Shown piece by piece: positions 46,101 to 55,585 of a stretch of 64,000 nt of DNA (within the stretch, counting starts at the first letter, position 1; every line of letters begins with the position of its first letter). Source of the stretch: UBA940 sp031547885 (GTDB lineage Bacteria; Bacteroidota; Bacteroidia; Bacteroidales; Rikenellaceae); NCBI GenBank assembly GCA_031547885.1, contig JAVBRO010000007.1, positions 62,001 to 126,000 on the forward strand, read 5' to 3'. The notes under the pieces were generated by a model. That model made no database searches. It had not been told where the DNA came from and worked only from the letters and a program-made list of their open reading frames with translations. The translations under genes were made by a program, and so were the position numbers.

Positions 46101-46335
46101 CTTCGTATATATTACCTATATATACTTCCCCAATGCCAACTCCGGCCAGCGCTTCCAGGTCCTTGGTGATGCCGTCTTTTGTTATATGCTCGTTCATCCA
46201 GTACCAGTATATGCCGGGTTTGGTATCTTCCGGCGGATTCATAAACCCGCGGAGCATAGGATCCCCGCTCATGCATCCCGACAGGAAACAGAGGCAGGAT
46301 AATAATGGCCAGCCGGCCGCTATGAACATCTTCAT
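43132..46335 (-). CDS. GH106-type alpha-L-rhamnosidase lipoprotein (copy 2)
   Basis: The start at 46335 gives a lipoprotein signal (MKMFIAAGWPLLSCLCFLSG then Cys). The open frame reaches 46368. The roughly 1067-residue enzyme has KPGIYWYWMNEHITKDGITK, AGVGIGEVYIGN, DSYETGPMNWTEGF followed by GRYGYDPYPYM, FGIEYNRHNTWFEQSVSW, and a C-terminal jelly-roll ending in KTELLKIQ. GH106 specificity is alpha-L-rhamnose. Because it is a lipoprotein, it may act at the outer membrane, unlike copies 1 and 3. It sits 268 bases upstream of susC and 38 bases downstream of the six-hairpin gene. Confidence 0.85.
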   Translation of the reverse strand: MKMFIAAGWPLLSCLCFLSGCMSGDPMLRGFMNPPEDTKPGIYWYWMNEHITKDGITKDLEALAGVGIGEVYIGNIYEGWAAPGNVTSMSDEWIDCMRFAISEGTRIGIRVSTFNSGGWSLSGGPWVKPEDANRYLVCSQTTVEGPADVELAIAKPKEFFQDVVMLAYPVVDSNIAVPAELSVQPDCSRIAALTDSDPATDCVFGNGNHGRIQIDISFERPVRKRGLYIKPGEQVFATVCSVYAEKDGVYELVAEKWFDRINRTVTMGPEPYAPLVMSIGNAVSDRFRIVLSDLPPEFRISELALTSKPLLENYPEKLLNKMPSRATPDWFAYMWENQEQFDGEGIVDAGQVLNITDSFDGQTLRWSVPEGKWTVLRVGMTTTNATNNPSPPALKGLEIDKLSKRPIADHYDSYVGRIVEGMSSEDLESFSRVIADSYETGPMNWTEGFHDVFTGRYGYDPYPYMAVLTGQIVGSVDQSNRFLWDLRRLVAERIASQYVGGMKEECERNGTELWLENYGWDGFPSEFLLYSKYSPAVGGEFWTNAGENIECRLAASGCHVYGKNTVYAESYTTSGNTFGYYPGNIKKYGDKSYVDGVNQHILHLCIHQPYDDKVPGINTWFGIEYNRHNTWFEQSVSWIDYQRRCCFMLRQGRHHADVCYFISEESPKMSGWVDGDMSPGYDYDFVNSDVIRNYFKVKNGKLTLPSGIEYSLLVLPPINTMRPEVLESIRELVRQGAVVLGRPVERSPSLAGYPECDGMVGRLSKELWNTDDYSTADTIRNNLGKGRVFCNVPVNSVLEEIGVREAVGFEGGEALLWKQRKFDKGDLFFVCNQSDEAAEFEATFNVTGFTPELWDPVDGTVRKLECFSFENGLTKIPLRLEASGSCFVVFREKTRTQGTGQSNYPSLVTVYSFDDTWDIAFHNKWTGENYCLGGHPLEEWSESDDAGLRHFAGTITYVNQFDFEGKQDGDVIFLEFEHMSETASVSVNGNLLDRVLWCRPYRIDVSEYLKNGKNSLEVRVTTSWKNKMIQQDALPQEQRSIYFTYNRPWPGLSPSGIRGKTELLKIQ

Positions 46336-46373
46336 CGCTCCAAAGTTTTTAATCGTTGTCCGGCACATTGCGG

Positions 46374-49300
46374 TTATGGTATGAAATAGATTTGCTTAAG
46401 TCCTATCCACGAAATGCCTATCCACAGCAGAGACGGCTTATCACTGTCATCATCTATCTCTATGCGCACCTCCCGCCCCCTGAAACGGGCCACATCCATA
46501 TACTGCATATGGAGCGTATGCATCCCGGGAGAGTAGAGTTCGGCCAGTATCCTGCCTGTTTTGGCATCCAGCAGGCGCATGCCCGGCGATTCCTTGCCCT
46601 TCGCATCCCGCGATGTCATACCTCCGTGCATATTGAAGGCCAGGCGGGATGTCCATTCGGGAATACGGAATACCGGCGACAGGGCCTTGCCCGTTGCCGT
46701 AGAGCCTTTGGCCGAATACGAGTTCAGGGTAACGTCGTTGAATAGTCCCGGAGAAGCGGAGAACGAAAAGGCATCCCCTTCGACGGTCCACCCTTCGAGG
46801 TCGGCCGGAGTCTGCAGGTCGAAGCATATCTCCCTCGAAAAACGTTTTGCATGCTGATCCCACTGTGTACCTTCGAGCATCGCAAAGTCGTCGGCAGTGA
46901 AAGCGGTTACCGCCACCAGACCCAATGCCGACACCGCATCGAGCGATTCCACCTCTATCCATTCCATCTCCCGATACCCCCCGAGATCGAATTCGATCAC
47001 CGAAAATATGCCCGAAGGGGTCACTATCGCGGCGCTGTTGCTCCAGTATGCAGGCTGCGGGAAAGCAGGAGGTGTTCCTTCGCTGCGGTCGGCCATGTCG
47101 ACGGTCATTATGGGCAGATTGGCCGACCGCAGCGGCCGGTCGGCGTAAGTTGTCGCAAATCCGCTTACGGCCGCCGGCGAGTACGATGCGTCGAGGTCGC
47201 CAGGATACGACACCGTCCTGGTGACTATAGCCCCGTCGCTGTCGCGCACAGTGATGCGGGCAACGTCGGTATACATGTCGTGATGGTCGACGAGCGGCGA
47301 CACGAGGAAGTAAAGCTTGCGGCACTGCACTCCTTTGGCCGGAATATGCGCTACCGGCGTGCCGTTGCTCTTTGAAACGGCGGCGAACGAGCGGCCGCTG
47401 ATACTGAACTTCAGTCCGGGTATCTGCGGAATATCGACGGAAGAGAGCGTTTCCAGCGATTTGAGCGGAGAGGCCGCAAAACTCCACGGCCAGTGGTAGA
47501 AAGTATTGTATTTACGTACCTTCATCCAGTCGTCGTCGGGCGTATCCAGATGCTCCGAAATATCGAGCGGTTTCATATTCGCTTCGGAATAGTTCTTAAG
47601 CGCATCTTCTTTCAGCATCTCGCCGAGAACGGCCTTCACCCGAACCGACTCTCCGTTCGGCAGGATAAGATAAAAAGTATTGACCCCGGGGAAGAAGTTA
47701 TGCAGGCAGGAAGCGTCGAAAAACAGCGTATGCTCCTTCTCACTTCTGGGATCGATGTCAATGGGCACGGTTATTATATTCCTTCCGAATTCGATCATGC
47801 CCTCGCCGCTTACCCTTTCTGATGTATTGTTGCGCAGAATACTCTTCACGGCGATTCTCCCGGATTCTGCTTTCATCTCGGAAAGCGGCAGCGCCTCGAA
47901 GCGGGGCAGGACGGTTATATCGACGGGAATATAGAATTCCAGCCCTTCATCGGCAGCACACGACAGGAAGAACGTGCGCCGCGAAAAATTGAGTTCGCCC
48001 AGTTTGCCGAATCTTTCGTAGGGAGCCAGCAGCCCCTTCCCGACCACAGCCTCTATCCCTTTGTCACTCACCCTCACCGAATGCAGCACGTTGCCGCGGT
48101 CTTCGACACCCAGGATACGTACGTCTCCTTTAAGGACGACAGAAAGTCTTTCCGATTCGGCTGCCGAACCGGGAGCGCTTATCTCATAATCCACAGGATC
48201 GAAAGAGAGCCTGAGCAGACTGCTGTTTTCAGCAGCGATATCGGCTTCGACGAACATACCGCCGACACCGGCCGTGATCCTGACAGGTACATCGACTCCG
48301 TTGTTGGTCAACCTTATGTTGCGGCCGACCGGAATCGGCCATTTTATTCTGCGTGCGAGTTTTTCCGCTGTATTCAGCCTGTATTCAAGGGTATTACCAT
48401 TACGCTCAAACCTGGCTTGGTGACCTTTAAGGTCGAGTTCGGCAAAAGGCCAATCATCAGGAAAACAAGGAGCTACTTCTATGCTGTTGTTGGGCTTATC
48501 CATTTTCAAACCGAACAGGGCTTCTATCACCGCAGAGATGTAGAGCCCTGCCGGTGGGGAAAAATACATGGGGTTGCTCTCCGTTGAGACCTCGGGCCAC
48601 GAGCCGCGGTGGTTGTCGTCCGACACCCATTCTGCAGCAGTGTGGAGCGGCCTCGCAGCGTGGTTCCGCATACCTGCAGCGCCGTATCCCCAGGCCGCCC
48701 AAGGCTGCTGCGCAACGCCGGCCTGCATCCCCCAAGTGCCGACGGCGTGATAGGTGAATATATTGGATGCATAGACGGCCCCGTTGTCGCCGGTGAGCCT
48801 GTCTCCGATATGCCTCAGAGCCGTGTATGAGTCGACAACGTCCGAAAGACCGAATATGGTGGGATACAAATATGTGTGGTACGGAGCTTCGGGTCTGCCA
48901 TTGCCCAGATAGTCTTTAAAAAATGCATGACGCCCCAGATCACTTTGCCACAGTTCATCGGTCAGTCTCTGTTCGGCGAGGTCGGCGCGCGAATTCCAGT
49001 ACGAGGCGGTCTGCCTGTCGCCCAACCCTTTAGCCAGCGAAGCCCTGGTCCTCATCATATTAATACCTTCTATAGAAGAGGTGGTACCGTCGGACGGTGT
49101 CGCAATGTAATCCTCCTGATTGCCGATCTGCAGTCCCCAACCCAAAAGCAGGTTGCGGTCAATGTCGTGTTCTGAATAGGTCTGCGAAAGGACGGTGTCG
49201 AGCACCGGAGCCATCCCGCGGGCAAGGTCGGTGTCGGCCGTAAAATTCCAGTACTGGCGAAGCTGCCATGTCCAGAACTGGTTGGACCCGCCGAAGTCGC

Positions 49301-50351
49301 GGCGTTTGGTACCGAGCGGATCGGTATGCGATATCGCTCCGTTGGTCTGCATGCCTTTCGCCTGTGACATAAGGCTTATGCGGGACCTGTCGGGATACCC
49401 GAGCCACGATGCGGCCGACGACTGCTGCTGGTGCCATATCATCACCCAGTGGTGTATGGCCTCTATCCAGCCGTACGGCTCGAACCAACTGTACTCCAGA
49501 TTGTATATCGCTGTGCTGAAAGCCTCGTCTATCATCGGATCTGGAGTCTTGATCCTGTTTCTCATAAGCTCCCCGTAGTGACGTCCTACGTCTGCCAGCG
49601 CCCGTGCGGTATCGAGCCGCATCAATTTCGACAGCCTTCCGCGGTTATCGGCAAACGCCAGCAAAACCTCGCCGCTGCCATTCGGGAAAGAACATTCGAT
49701 AAATTCTCCATCCCCTGCGGATTCCACAGATAGGCTGCCGTTCGCACGCACGCCGGTTATAAGACGATGCGCGGCAGTAGTGATATAATATGTGCTGCCT
49801 GACTTCCCAACCTTATTATCGCCCGTATCGAGCGGGGCCACGGCGGTCGCACCGAGGTTTTCGAACGAGGATTGCTGCCACCTGGACTCCCCGATCTGCA
49901 GACGGACTGCAGCTGCGGGGATCGTCTTTACAGAATAAACGGCAGCTCCGGCAAATGTCGCTTCACCCTGTCCCTGCAACAGAGGTGTAAAGGTCGTTTC
50001 AACCTTTATCCCTCCCAGATAAAAACTTGCCACGACTCCCCCCGGAGTATCTTCCACAATTATCTGCGTGGCATCCGACGCTGTATATACCTTACCGTCT
50101 GCTTCTATATACGGGATGATCTTGGCAAGGGCAGCGAAGTGAAAGCCTGAAAATTCCGGATAATAGGTCAGCAGTCTGGAAACCGGCGCCTGCTCGTAAG
50201 TGCGCACCAGAGTATACCCCCATGCGGCCATGCGGTCGGAAAGGTCTCTTCTGAAATGATCGGGAGCAAGCGACTGCGCTGTTACAGAGCAGATGCAACA
50301 CGCTAAAGCCATTGTCACCGATATCGCAATGTATATTGTTATCCTTTTCAT
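46374..50351 (-). CDS. Large six-hairpin glycosidase-like enzyme
   Basis: A 1325-residue secreted protein (signal MKRITIYIAISVTMALACCI). It has an N-terminal beta-sandwich (residues about 30-260) and an (alpha/alpha)6 barrel (about 270-640: DPMIDEAFSTAIYNLEYSWF, HHWVMIWHQQQSS, RRDFGGSNQFWTWQLRQYWN, SSIEGINMMRTRASLAKG). More beta domains follow, with a jelly-roll at the C-terminus (GDAFSFSASPGLFN to LLWIGISWIGLKQ). The barrel resembles GH78/GH95/GH127-like six-hairpin glycosidases, but I cannot assign a family or catalytic residues. The context suggests a rhamnosidase or related exo-enzyme. Confidence 0.65.
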   Translation of the reverse strand: MKRITIYIAISVTMALACCICSVTAQSLAPDHFRRDLSDRMAAWGYTLVRTYEQAPVSRLLTYYPEFSGFHFAALAKIIPYIEADGKVYTASDATQIIVEDTPGGVVASFYLGGIKVETTFTPLLQGQGEATFAGAAVYSVKTIPAAAVRLQIGESRWQQSSFENLGATAVAPLDTGDNKVGKSGSTYYITTAAHRLITGVRANGSLSVESAGDGEFIECSFPNGSGEVLLAFADNRGRLSKLMRLDTARALADVGRHYGELMRNRIKTPDPMIDEAFSTAIYNLEYSWFEPYGWIEAIHHWVMIWHQQQSSAASWLGYPDRSRISLMSQAKGMQTNGAISHTDPLGTKRRDFGGSNQFWTWQLRQYWNFTADTDLARGMAPVLDTVLSQTYSEHDIDRNLLLGWGLQIGNQEDYIATPSDGTTSSIEGINMMRTRASLAKGLGDRQTASYWNSRADLAEQRLTDELWQSDLGRHAFFKDYLGNGRPEAPYHTYLYPTIFGLSDVVDSYTALRHIGDRLTGDNGAVYASNIFTYHAVGTWGMQAGVAQQPWAAWGYGAAGMRNHAARPLHTAAEWVSDDNHRGSWPEVSTESNPMYFSPPAGLYISAVIEALFGLKMDKPNNSIEVAPCFPDDWPFAELDLKGHQARFERNGNTLEYRLNTAEKLARRIKWPIPVGRNIRLTNNGVDVPVRITAGVGGMFVEADIAAENSSLLRLSFDPVDYEISAPGSAAESERLSVVLKGDVRILGVEDRGNVLHSVRVSDKGIEAVVGKGLLAPYERFGKLGELNFSRRTFFLSCAADEGLEFYIPVDITVLPRFEALPLSEMKAESGRIAVKSILRNNTSERVSGEGMIEFGRNIITVPIDIDPRSEKEHTLFFDASCLHNFFPGVNTFYLILPNGESVRVKAVLGEMLKEDALKNYSEANMKPLDISEHLDTPDDDWMKVRKYNTFYHWPWSFAASPLKSLETLSSVDIPQIPGLKFSISGRSFAAVSKSNGTPVAHIPAKGVQCRKLYFLVSPLVDHHDMYTDVARITVRDSDGAIVTRTVSYPGDLDASYSPAAVSGFATTYADRPLRSANLPIMTVDMADRSEGTPPAFPQPAYWSNSAAIVTPSGIFSVIEFDLGGYREMEWIEVESLDAVSALGLVAVTAFTADDFAMLEGTQWDQHAKRFSREICFDLQTPADLEGWTVEGDAFSFSASPGLFNDVTLNSYSAKGSTATGKALSPVFRIPEWTSRLAFNMHGGMTSRDAKGKESPGMRLLDAKTGRILAELYSPGMHTLHMQYMDVARFRGREVRIEIDDDSDKPSLLWIGISWIGLKQIYFIP

Positions 50352-50375
50352 TGTTCTTTGCTATAAGTTATGACG

Positions 50376-53300
50376 TCATTGCGCCCGGACATACTCTTCT
50401 ACCACCACCGGTCCGATAAGCCCCGATTCCTGCAGTTGCGATTCCGCATTATAGGGATCATACGGAGAAAAGAGGGTCCGCTGCGATTCGGGCAGCCTTT
50501 TATCGCCTATCATCCGGTTCATCCAGTTGTTCGCCACCTTCACAGCAATGGTATTCTTTCCCTTTTTCACTGCGGTCGATATGTCAACCCTGTATGGATC
50601 GGTCCAGACGCAGCCGACATACACTCCGTTCACCCACACGTCGGCCATAGCCGTAAGCCGGTTCAGATCGAGGTGAACCGCGCCCGCCGGTTTGCCCATG
50701 TCGAATGAGGCGGTGTAAGTAGCCGTTCCCGAAAAATATTTCAGGCCGTCGTTGTCGGAGGTTGTCCAATCGTAGAGTTTATGCATGGTTACCGGCTCAG
50801 GCGCTCCCGCCGCTCCTTCGAAACTTACGTGCCAAGGACCGGAAACTTCGTGTGTTCTGGCCGGTGAGGGATAGTTCGCTTCAAAACTGTCGGCCGAGAC
50901 GGGCTTGCCTGCCTTGCGGAATACGATGAAACAACTCCCGGCGGGGTCAAGTTTCACCGGAACGGAAGTAACGCTGTTCCCGTTAGAGAATGAGGGCAGC
51001 TTTCTGGTGCGGCCTGTGACCGGATCCCACAGTTCCGGCTGTTTTCCGTCCACGCGGAATTCGAGCACTGCTCTATAGGTGTCACTGCTCTGGTTGGACA
51101 GAAAATACAATTCGGTGCCGTCCGCAAGTGAACGGTGATTGAACAGGAACGGGATTTCAGCCGGAATACGGCAGTCTGGGACACATCCTACTAGTTCCAA
51201 TATCTGACTTAAACTAACATCATTGACGATGAATCCTTTGCCGAATCCGGCTGATTTCCTGTCGTTTTCGTCGACACCCCGCCACAACTGCGCCGCAAGT
51301 TTCAGGAGTTTTTCGTCGGCATCAGGATAATTTTCGAGGCTCGGCGAACGTTTGGGCGGCGCTCCGACCACTACGGCACCATCCTCGACCAGACGCACGA
51401 TCTTTTCGAGTACTTCAGGACGCATGGTCTCCATGGGAGGCAGCGCCAACACCCTGTACTGTGTGCCGTGCGGCAGGGTGAGCATGCCCTCGCTCACATA
51501 AAGATCGCGCAATATCACCTCTGCGTTTATAAAGTCGAATTGATACCCCTTAGGCAGCGGCGGATGCTGTACGCCGTCCATTTTAGGAGTATCTTCGCCT
51601 ATGAAATAGGCCACGTCGGCAACGTTCAGCCCCTGCTGAAGCATATATCCCACACGCTTTATATAGTTGACGAATGCACCCGACTGGGCGAACCAAGTAT
51701 TGTGCCTGTTGAATTCCGTACCGTACCAGTCGTTCATTCCGGGATACTTGTCTTCGAAAGGCTGGGAAATGAAAAGATGCAGAATATTATCGTTGACCCC
51801 TTCGGTAAAGTATTTGTCGGCGGTCATTTTCAGAACGGCAGGGTGCCTTCCGTATGTTTGGTCGCCGCTTGTGAACGATTCTGCTGAAACCGTTGGCTGC
51901 CCATAGATATGTGCGCATGAAGAGGCCATACGTATCTCTGTCCGGCCGAGTTTGCCGAGATTATTCCACGGCTCTGCGCACCAGAACTCCCCCCCTACCA
52001 TGTGCGATTGTCCGCCGTACTGCAGCGACTCGCCCGGGAATCCCCAGTGGCCATAATTCTCGAGCCACACCTTGAGTCCGTTTTCGTCACATATTTCGCG
52101 CAATCCCCCCACATACTCGTAAGAGATCTCGTCGGCAACCAGCCGCCTCATGTCCCACAGGAATCGTTCGGTCATTTCAGGACTCCCCACCACCGTACCG
52201 TAATAAGATGGGAGATAAGGCAGCATATCGTATCCGTAACGCTCCATGAATATCCGGCGGAAATCGTCGGTATAATTCTCGCCTCCCATTTCATAGCTGT
52301 CGGCGATCAGTATCCTGAAGGTCCTTCTGTCCTCAGCCGGTATCCTGTCCATCAGTTTCCTTATGTACGAATCGAAATGTTTGCGCAGATGTTTTTTGCT
52401 CATTTTATCCACTTCAAGTCCGGTCGCTTCCGGAGTTGCGGGTCCGTTCATGGTCCCCGTGGGTGTCATTCCGGTACGCAGCACCACCCATTCACCATTA
52501 GGGACGTCCCAGTTAAGTGTTCCGTCGGGCTGCATCCATTCGCTTATATCCTTCACCGATGCCGGATCGACCACAAGGCTCATATCGTCGACCGGAACGG
52601 GCTTTCTCCACATGTAATCGCTCCACATCGGCTGCAGATACTGGAACATCTTGCCGAATGTTTTTTCTATATAATTCTCCACCCGCGGTGCCGACGACAG
52701 TTCGACTTTTGCGCCTGCGGCAGCCTGATCGTCATTTTTGAGGATCACACGGAAATTCCTGCCTGCGGTAGCCTCGAAAGAGACCACACCCGGGCCGTAA
52801 GGCGAAAAGCCGACAGTAATGTTAGGCTCCGCGCGGTCTATGGTGAACGACGCCACGTCGCGGTACACCCCTTCTTCCAGCACCTGCACAACCGCATCGG
52901 TGTAGAACCTGTAACGGGGTACATATACCGTGGCGCTTCTGGCTGTAAATCCTTCGGGAAATTCGAAATCATAGGCATAACCTCCATTTCCAATACGCTT
53001 CGGCGACTCCGACACAGACGTTTCCGCTTTAGGGGAGGGATATGCAATGACGCTGACATCCTGGAATATTTCCGCCGGCTTTTCCAATGTCACGGCGACC
53101 TTTCCGGGCCCTTTTACTATCGTCTGCGAAGATGCGAGATAGCGCATGGCTTCTTCCGGCTCAATCCATGGCCCGCCCGACTGACTCCATCCGGGGGAGT
53201 TGAATATGCCCACCTCGATGTCCAGATCCGCTGCGGTTTTAAGCGCCGTATGCATAATATCCCACCACTCTTCACTCTGGAACAGGACCGCGCCCGGAGT

Positions 53301-53546
53301 TCCGGTGCGAATGTCGCCTATGAAAACCCTGTTTATGCCGACATCTTTCATTGAGTGCAGATCCTTTACGATCCCCTCTTTAGAAATATTCCCTGAGAGC
53401 CAATACCAGTATATACCTGTTTTAACCGACTGGGGCGGAGCTGCAAAGCCTTTTTCGAGATCCCACTGCGGTACCTCGGCCTGAGCGTACAAGCAGTGGG
53501 CCTGCATAAGTAACAGTGCTGCCGATATGATTGCGATTTTTTTCAT
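50376..53546 (-). CDS. GH106-type alpha-L-rhamnosidase (copy 3)
   Basis: A 1056-residue secreted enzyme (signal MKKIAIISAALLLMQAHCLY). GH106 features are KTGIYWYWLSGNISKEGIVK, GINRVFIGDIRTG, WSQSGGPWIEPEEAMRYLAS, DSYEMGGENYTDDF followed by ERYGYDMLPYLP, and YGTEFNRHNTWFAQSGAFVN. The C-terminal galactose-binding-like domain has VHLDLNRLTAMADVWVNGVY. It is closer to copy 2 than to copy 1. It lies 34 bases after the GH172 gene and 24 bases before the six-hairpin gene. Confidence 0.87.
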   Translation of the reverse strand: MKKIAIISAALLLMQAHCLYAQAEVPQWDLEKGFAAPPQSVKTGIYWYWLSGNISKEGIVKDLHSMKDVGINRVFIGDIRTGTPGAVLFQSEEWWDIMHTALKTAADLDIEVGIFNSPGWSQSGGPWIEPEEAMRYLASSQTIVKGPGKVAVTLEKPAEIFQDVSVIAYPSPKAETSVSESPKRIGNGGYAYDFEFPEGFTARSATVYVPRYRFYTDAVVQVLEEGVYRDVASFTIDRAEPNITVGFSPYGPGVVSFEATAGRNFRVILKNDDQAAAGAKVELSSAPRVENYIEKTFGKMFQYLQPMWSDYMWRKPVPVDDMSLVVDPASVKDISEWMQPDGTLNWDVPNGEWVVLRTGMTPTGTMNGPATPEATGLEVDKMSKKHLRKHFDSYIRKLMDRIPAEDRRTFRILIADSYEMGGENYTDDFRRIFMERYGYDMLPYLPSYYGTVVGSPEMTERFLWDMRRLVADEISYEYVGGLREICDENGLKVWLENYGHWGFPGESLQYGGQSHMVGGEFWCAEPWNNLGKLGRTEIRMASSCAHIYGQPTVSAESFTSGDQTYGRHPAVLKMTADKYFTEGVNDNILHLFISQPFEDKYPGMNDWYGTEFNRHNTWFAQSGAFVNYIKRVGYMLQQGLNVADVAYFIGEDTPKMDGVQHPPLPKGYQFDFINAEVILRDLYVSEGMLTLPHGTQYRVLALPPMETMRPEVLEKIVRLVEDGAVVVGAPPKRSPSLENYPDADEKLLKLAAQLWRGVDENDRKSAGFGKGFIVNDVSLSQILELVGCVPDCRIPAEIPFLFNHRSLADGTELYFLSNQSSDTYRAVLEFRVDGKQPELWDPVTGRTRKLPSFSNGNSVTSVPVKLDPAGSCFIVFRKAGKPVSADSFEANYPSPARTHEVSGPWHVSFEGAAGAPEPVTMHKLYDWTTSDNDGLKYFSGTATYTASFDMGKPAGAVHLDLNRLTAMADVWVNGVYVGCVWTDPYRVDISTAVKKGKNTIAVKVANNWMNRMIGDKRLPESQRTLFSPYDPYNAESQLQESGLIGPVVVEEYVRAQ

Positions 53547-53580
53547 GACTTTCAGTTTGGGTAGTATACGATTTATGCAG

Positions 53581-55164
53581 TTAGTTCAGCGCCGGTCTTT
53601 TTCTGTCCCAGCGCTCCATCAGACGAAATGAATCGAAGCCGAGCCTGGCGCCTTCGGAACTGTTGTTCTGTCCGACCTGAACGAAGCGGATGGTATGTTT
53701 GCCCTCGGTCAGCGACGCGCTTCCCAGATAATATGAGTGGACTTCAAGCCCGGGAGAATAGAGGTCGAGTATTCTCGGGTCTATGTCGGGATCTTCGAAG
53801 TTGATATCTATGGTCATGGGCACACGGGATATCATTTTCCCATCCAGATATATCTTATACCTGCCCGAGTCGTGGGTGCTACTCATTCTCAGGATAACTC
53901 CGCGGTACTCCTCTTTCGCTACATGGAAATCGGCCTCTAACCACGCGTTCGGAGCGGATGGGGTGAATAGTATCTGTCCGTCGCCGGTCCAGTCGTAACC
54001 CTGCTGCAACTCGACTTTTCCGGCCGAATGCCGCGCCGAGGCTATCATATCTTTTCCCTCTATGACGATATCGAGTTCGGGCAGCCGGCGCTCCATGTTT
54101 CCGGGAAGGGTAGCAAAGCGTTTGGGCTGGCCTTTCTGATACCAGAAAGCGACGGTGGCCATATCGTCTTCGCGCTCAACATGGCCTTCGACATTTCCGG
54201 ATTCGGTCTCATCTTCGCTTATCCATCCGGTGTGCTCTATCTCGAAGCGGAAAGATTTATTAAAGCGTACCGCATCTTTCACATGCCACCTGTAAAGGGT
54301 ATATTCCGCACCAAGATCCTCCTCACCCTTACTCATGTGGCTGCATCCCGAGTAGAAATTGAGGTTCTCAAGAAACCCCCACGCACTCAGGAAGTAGTCT
54401 TCGGTCCCCGTTCCCCATGCCGAAGGCTCCGTCTCGCCGTCTATATAGTATTTAGCATCGCCCTCGCCGAACCAGTAGGGACTGCGCGACCGTACCGACA
54501 TTACCGTACCCACGTAGTGTCCTTTGCCCTCGATGTCGGCAATCAGGTAGTCTCGGCCAAGCTGCTGCGGAAATTCCTGGCGGTACTGCGCGCAGAAATA
54601 GGCAAGACTGGCAGGCAGTCTCTTGTGTTCGGTATAGTCTATCTGGTAATAAAAACTGCGGCAATTTTTATCTCCGTCGTTGGTAACGGTTATTCTGGCA
54701 GCCCTGCGGAAAGGCATCTCCCAGTAACAGTTGTATCCATCGCCTCCCTCCACCAGCACCTGTGACGAGCGCACCTCTTTGCGCAGGCCGAATCCGGCTG
54801 CGAAGAAATCGCCCATCGGAGACTCCACGGCAGGTTCGGCCGAATTGTCCCAATACATCCTTATTATAAGGTCGGACGGTTTGGCCGATCCGTCTTTCTC
54901 GAGCCAGTTAGGGCGGGCATCGTTGAATGTTAGCCAGATATGATTTATAATACCTGCTCCATGCACGTCGAATATAGTGACGGTTTCGCCGGGTTGTATA
55001 TACTTCAGGCGGTCGCTGTTGCTGTCACCCGGAGCGTGTGAACTTACGGCCCTGAAGCGGCCTTTCTGGATCTCCGCCAATCCGAGATCCAAATTCGAGG
55101 AGTTGCAGCATGATGCAAACATTACAGAAACTGCTAACAGACTGGTTATCAGATTTGATTTCAT
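53581..55164 (-). CDS. DUF2961 / GH172-family glycosidase
   Basis: A 527-residue lipoprotein (signal MKSNLITSLLAVSVMFAS then Cys). DUF2961 defines GH172, which includes D-fructofuranose/D-arabinofuranose-active enzymes. The landmark is WGTGTEDYFLSAWGF near residue 260, together with IINHIWLTFNDARPNWLEKD, PMGDFFAAGFG and HVKDAVRFNKSFRFEIEHTG. The C-terminal domain (about 385-527) adds a jelly-roll (DWTGDGQILFTPSAPNAWLE to HTIRFVQVGQNNSSEGARLG). It suggests a furanosyl residue in the target. A promoter lies just upstream. Confidence 0.87.
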   Translation of the reverse strand: MKSNLITSLLAVSVMFASCCNSSNLDLGLAEIQKGRFRAVSSHAPGDSNSDRLKYIQPGETVTIFDVHGAGIINHIWLTFNDARPNWLEKDGSAKPSDLIIRMYWDNSAEPAVESPMGDFFAAGFGLRKEVRSSQVLVEGGDGYNCYWEMPFRRAARITVTNDGDKNCRSFYYQIDYTEHKRLPASLAYFCAQYRQEFPQQLGRDYLIADIEGKGHYVGTVMSVRSRSPYWFGEGDAKYYIDGETEPSAWGTGTEDYFLSAWGFLENLNFYSGCSHMSKGEEDLGAEYTLYRWHVKDAVRFNKSFRFEIEHTGWISEDETESGNVEGHVEREDDMATVAFWYQKGQPKRFATLPGNMERRLPELDIVIEGKDMIASARHSAGKVELQQGYDWTGDGQILFTPSAPNAWLEADFHVAKEEYRGVILRMSSTHDSGRYKIYLDGKMISRVPMTIDINFEDPDIDPRILDLYSPGLEVHSYYLGSASLTEGKHTIRFVQVGQNNSSEGARLGFDSFRLMERWDRKRPALN

Positions 55165-55585
55165 TTATTCAAAGGTTAGTTAGAACAATAGGGTTCCAAA
55201 GCTATAGCGTGATCAGCATTTACATCAACGTTTTCCCTAAAACGTTTTAGCATAAATTTCCAACGCCATGGTTGGTGAAATTTGGAATATAGTTTCAGGT
55301 TATTATAATTTGGGTGTTCTCTTTCGTCGGTAATATATTACATTTTGATTTTGTTTATATCCGTTTTGCCAAATTATATAAGGATTCTGACAAAAAATAG
55401 AATCGGCAACTGCGTTCATCCCGACCTGGTGCAAATGAACAGGATAATTCCATATGCTTAAGCAGTCCGGATTCTCGAGATATTACGTACCATATAATAT
55501 ACTTGTCCAGGATACGCATTGGTCGCCGCCGCAATTGTCCGGCGGCACAAATTTCTCTTTGCTTTACTGGATTTACAATTTGCTG
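55165..55585. other. Internal intergenic region of the glycan locus with promoter
   Basis: 421 bases without a gene. On the minus strand TAGCTTTG (55198-55205) with TTG at 55227-55229 (21-base spacer) forms a promoter about 30 bases upstream of the GH172 start, so GH172 and downstream genes can be transcribed separately. GCCGCCG/CGGCGGC near 55528-55550 is an inverted repeat without a T run. The rest is AT-rich and unexplained. Confidence 0.55.

Noticed and set aside
52002..53354. 450-codon plus-strand frame opposite GH106 copy 3, and similar frames at 45283-46302 and 40695-41867
   Set aside because: All are antisense to well-supported glycosidase or SusC genes and show no domain or signal peptide.
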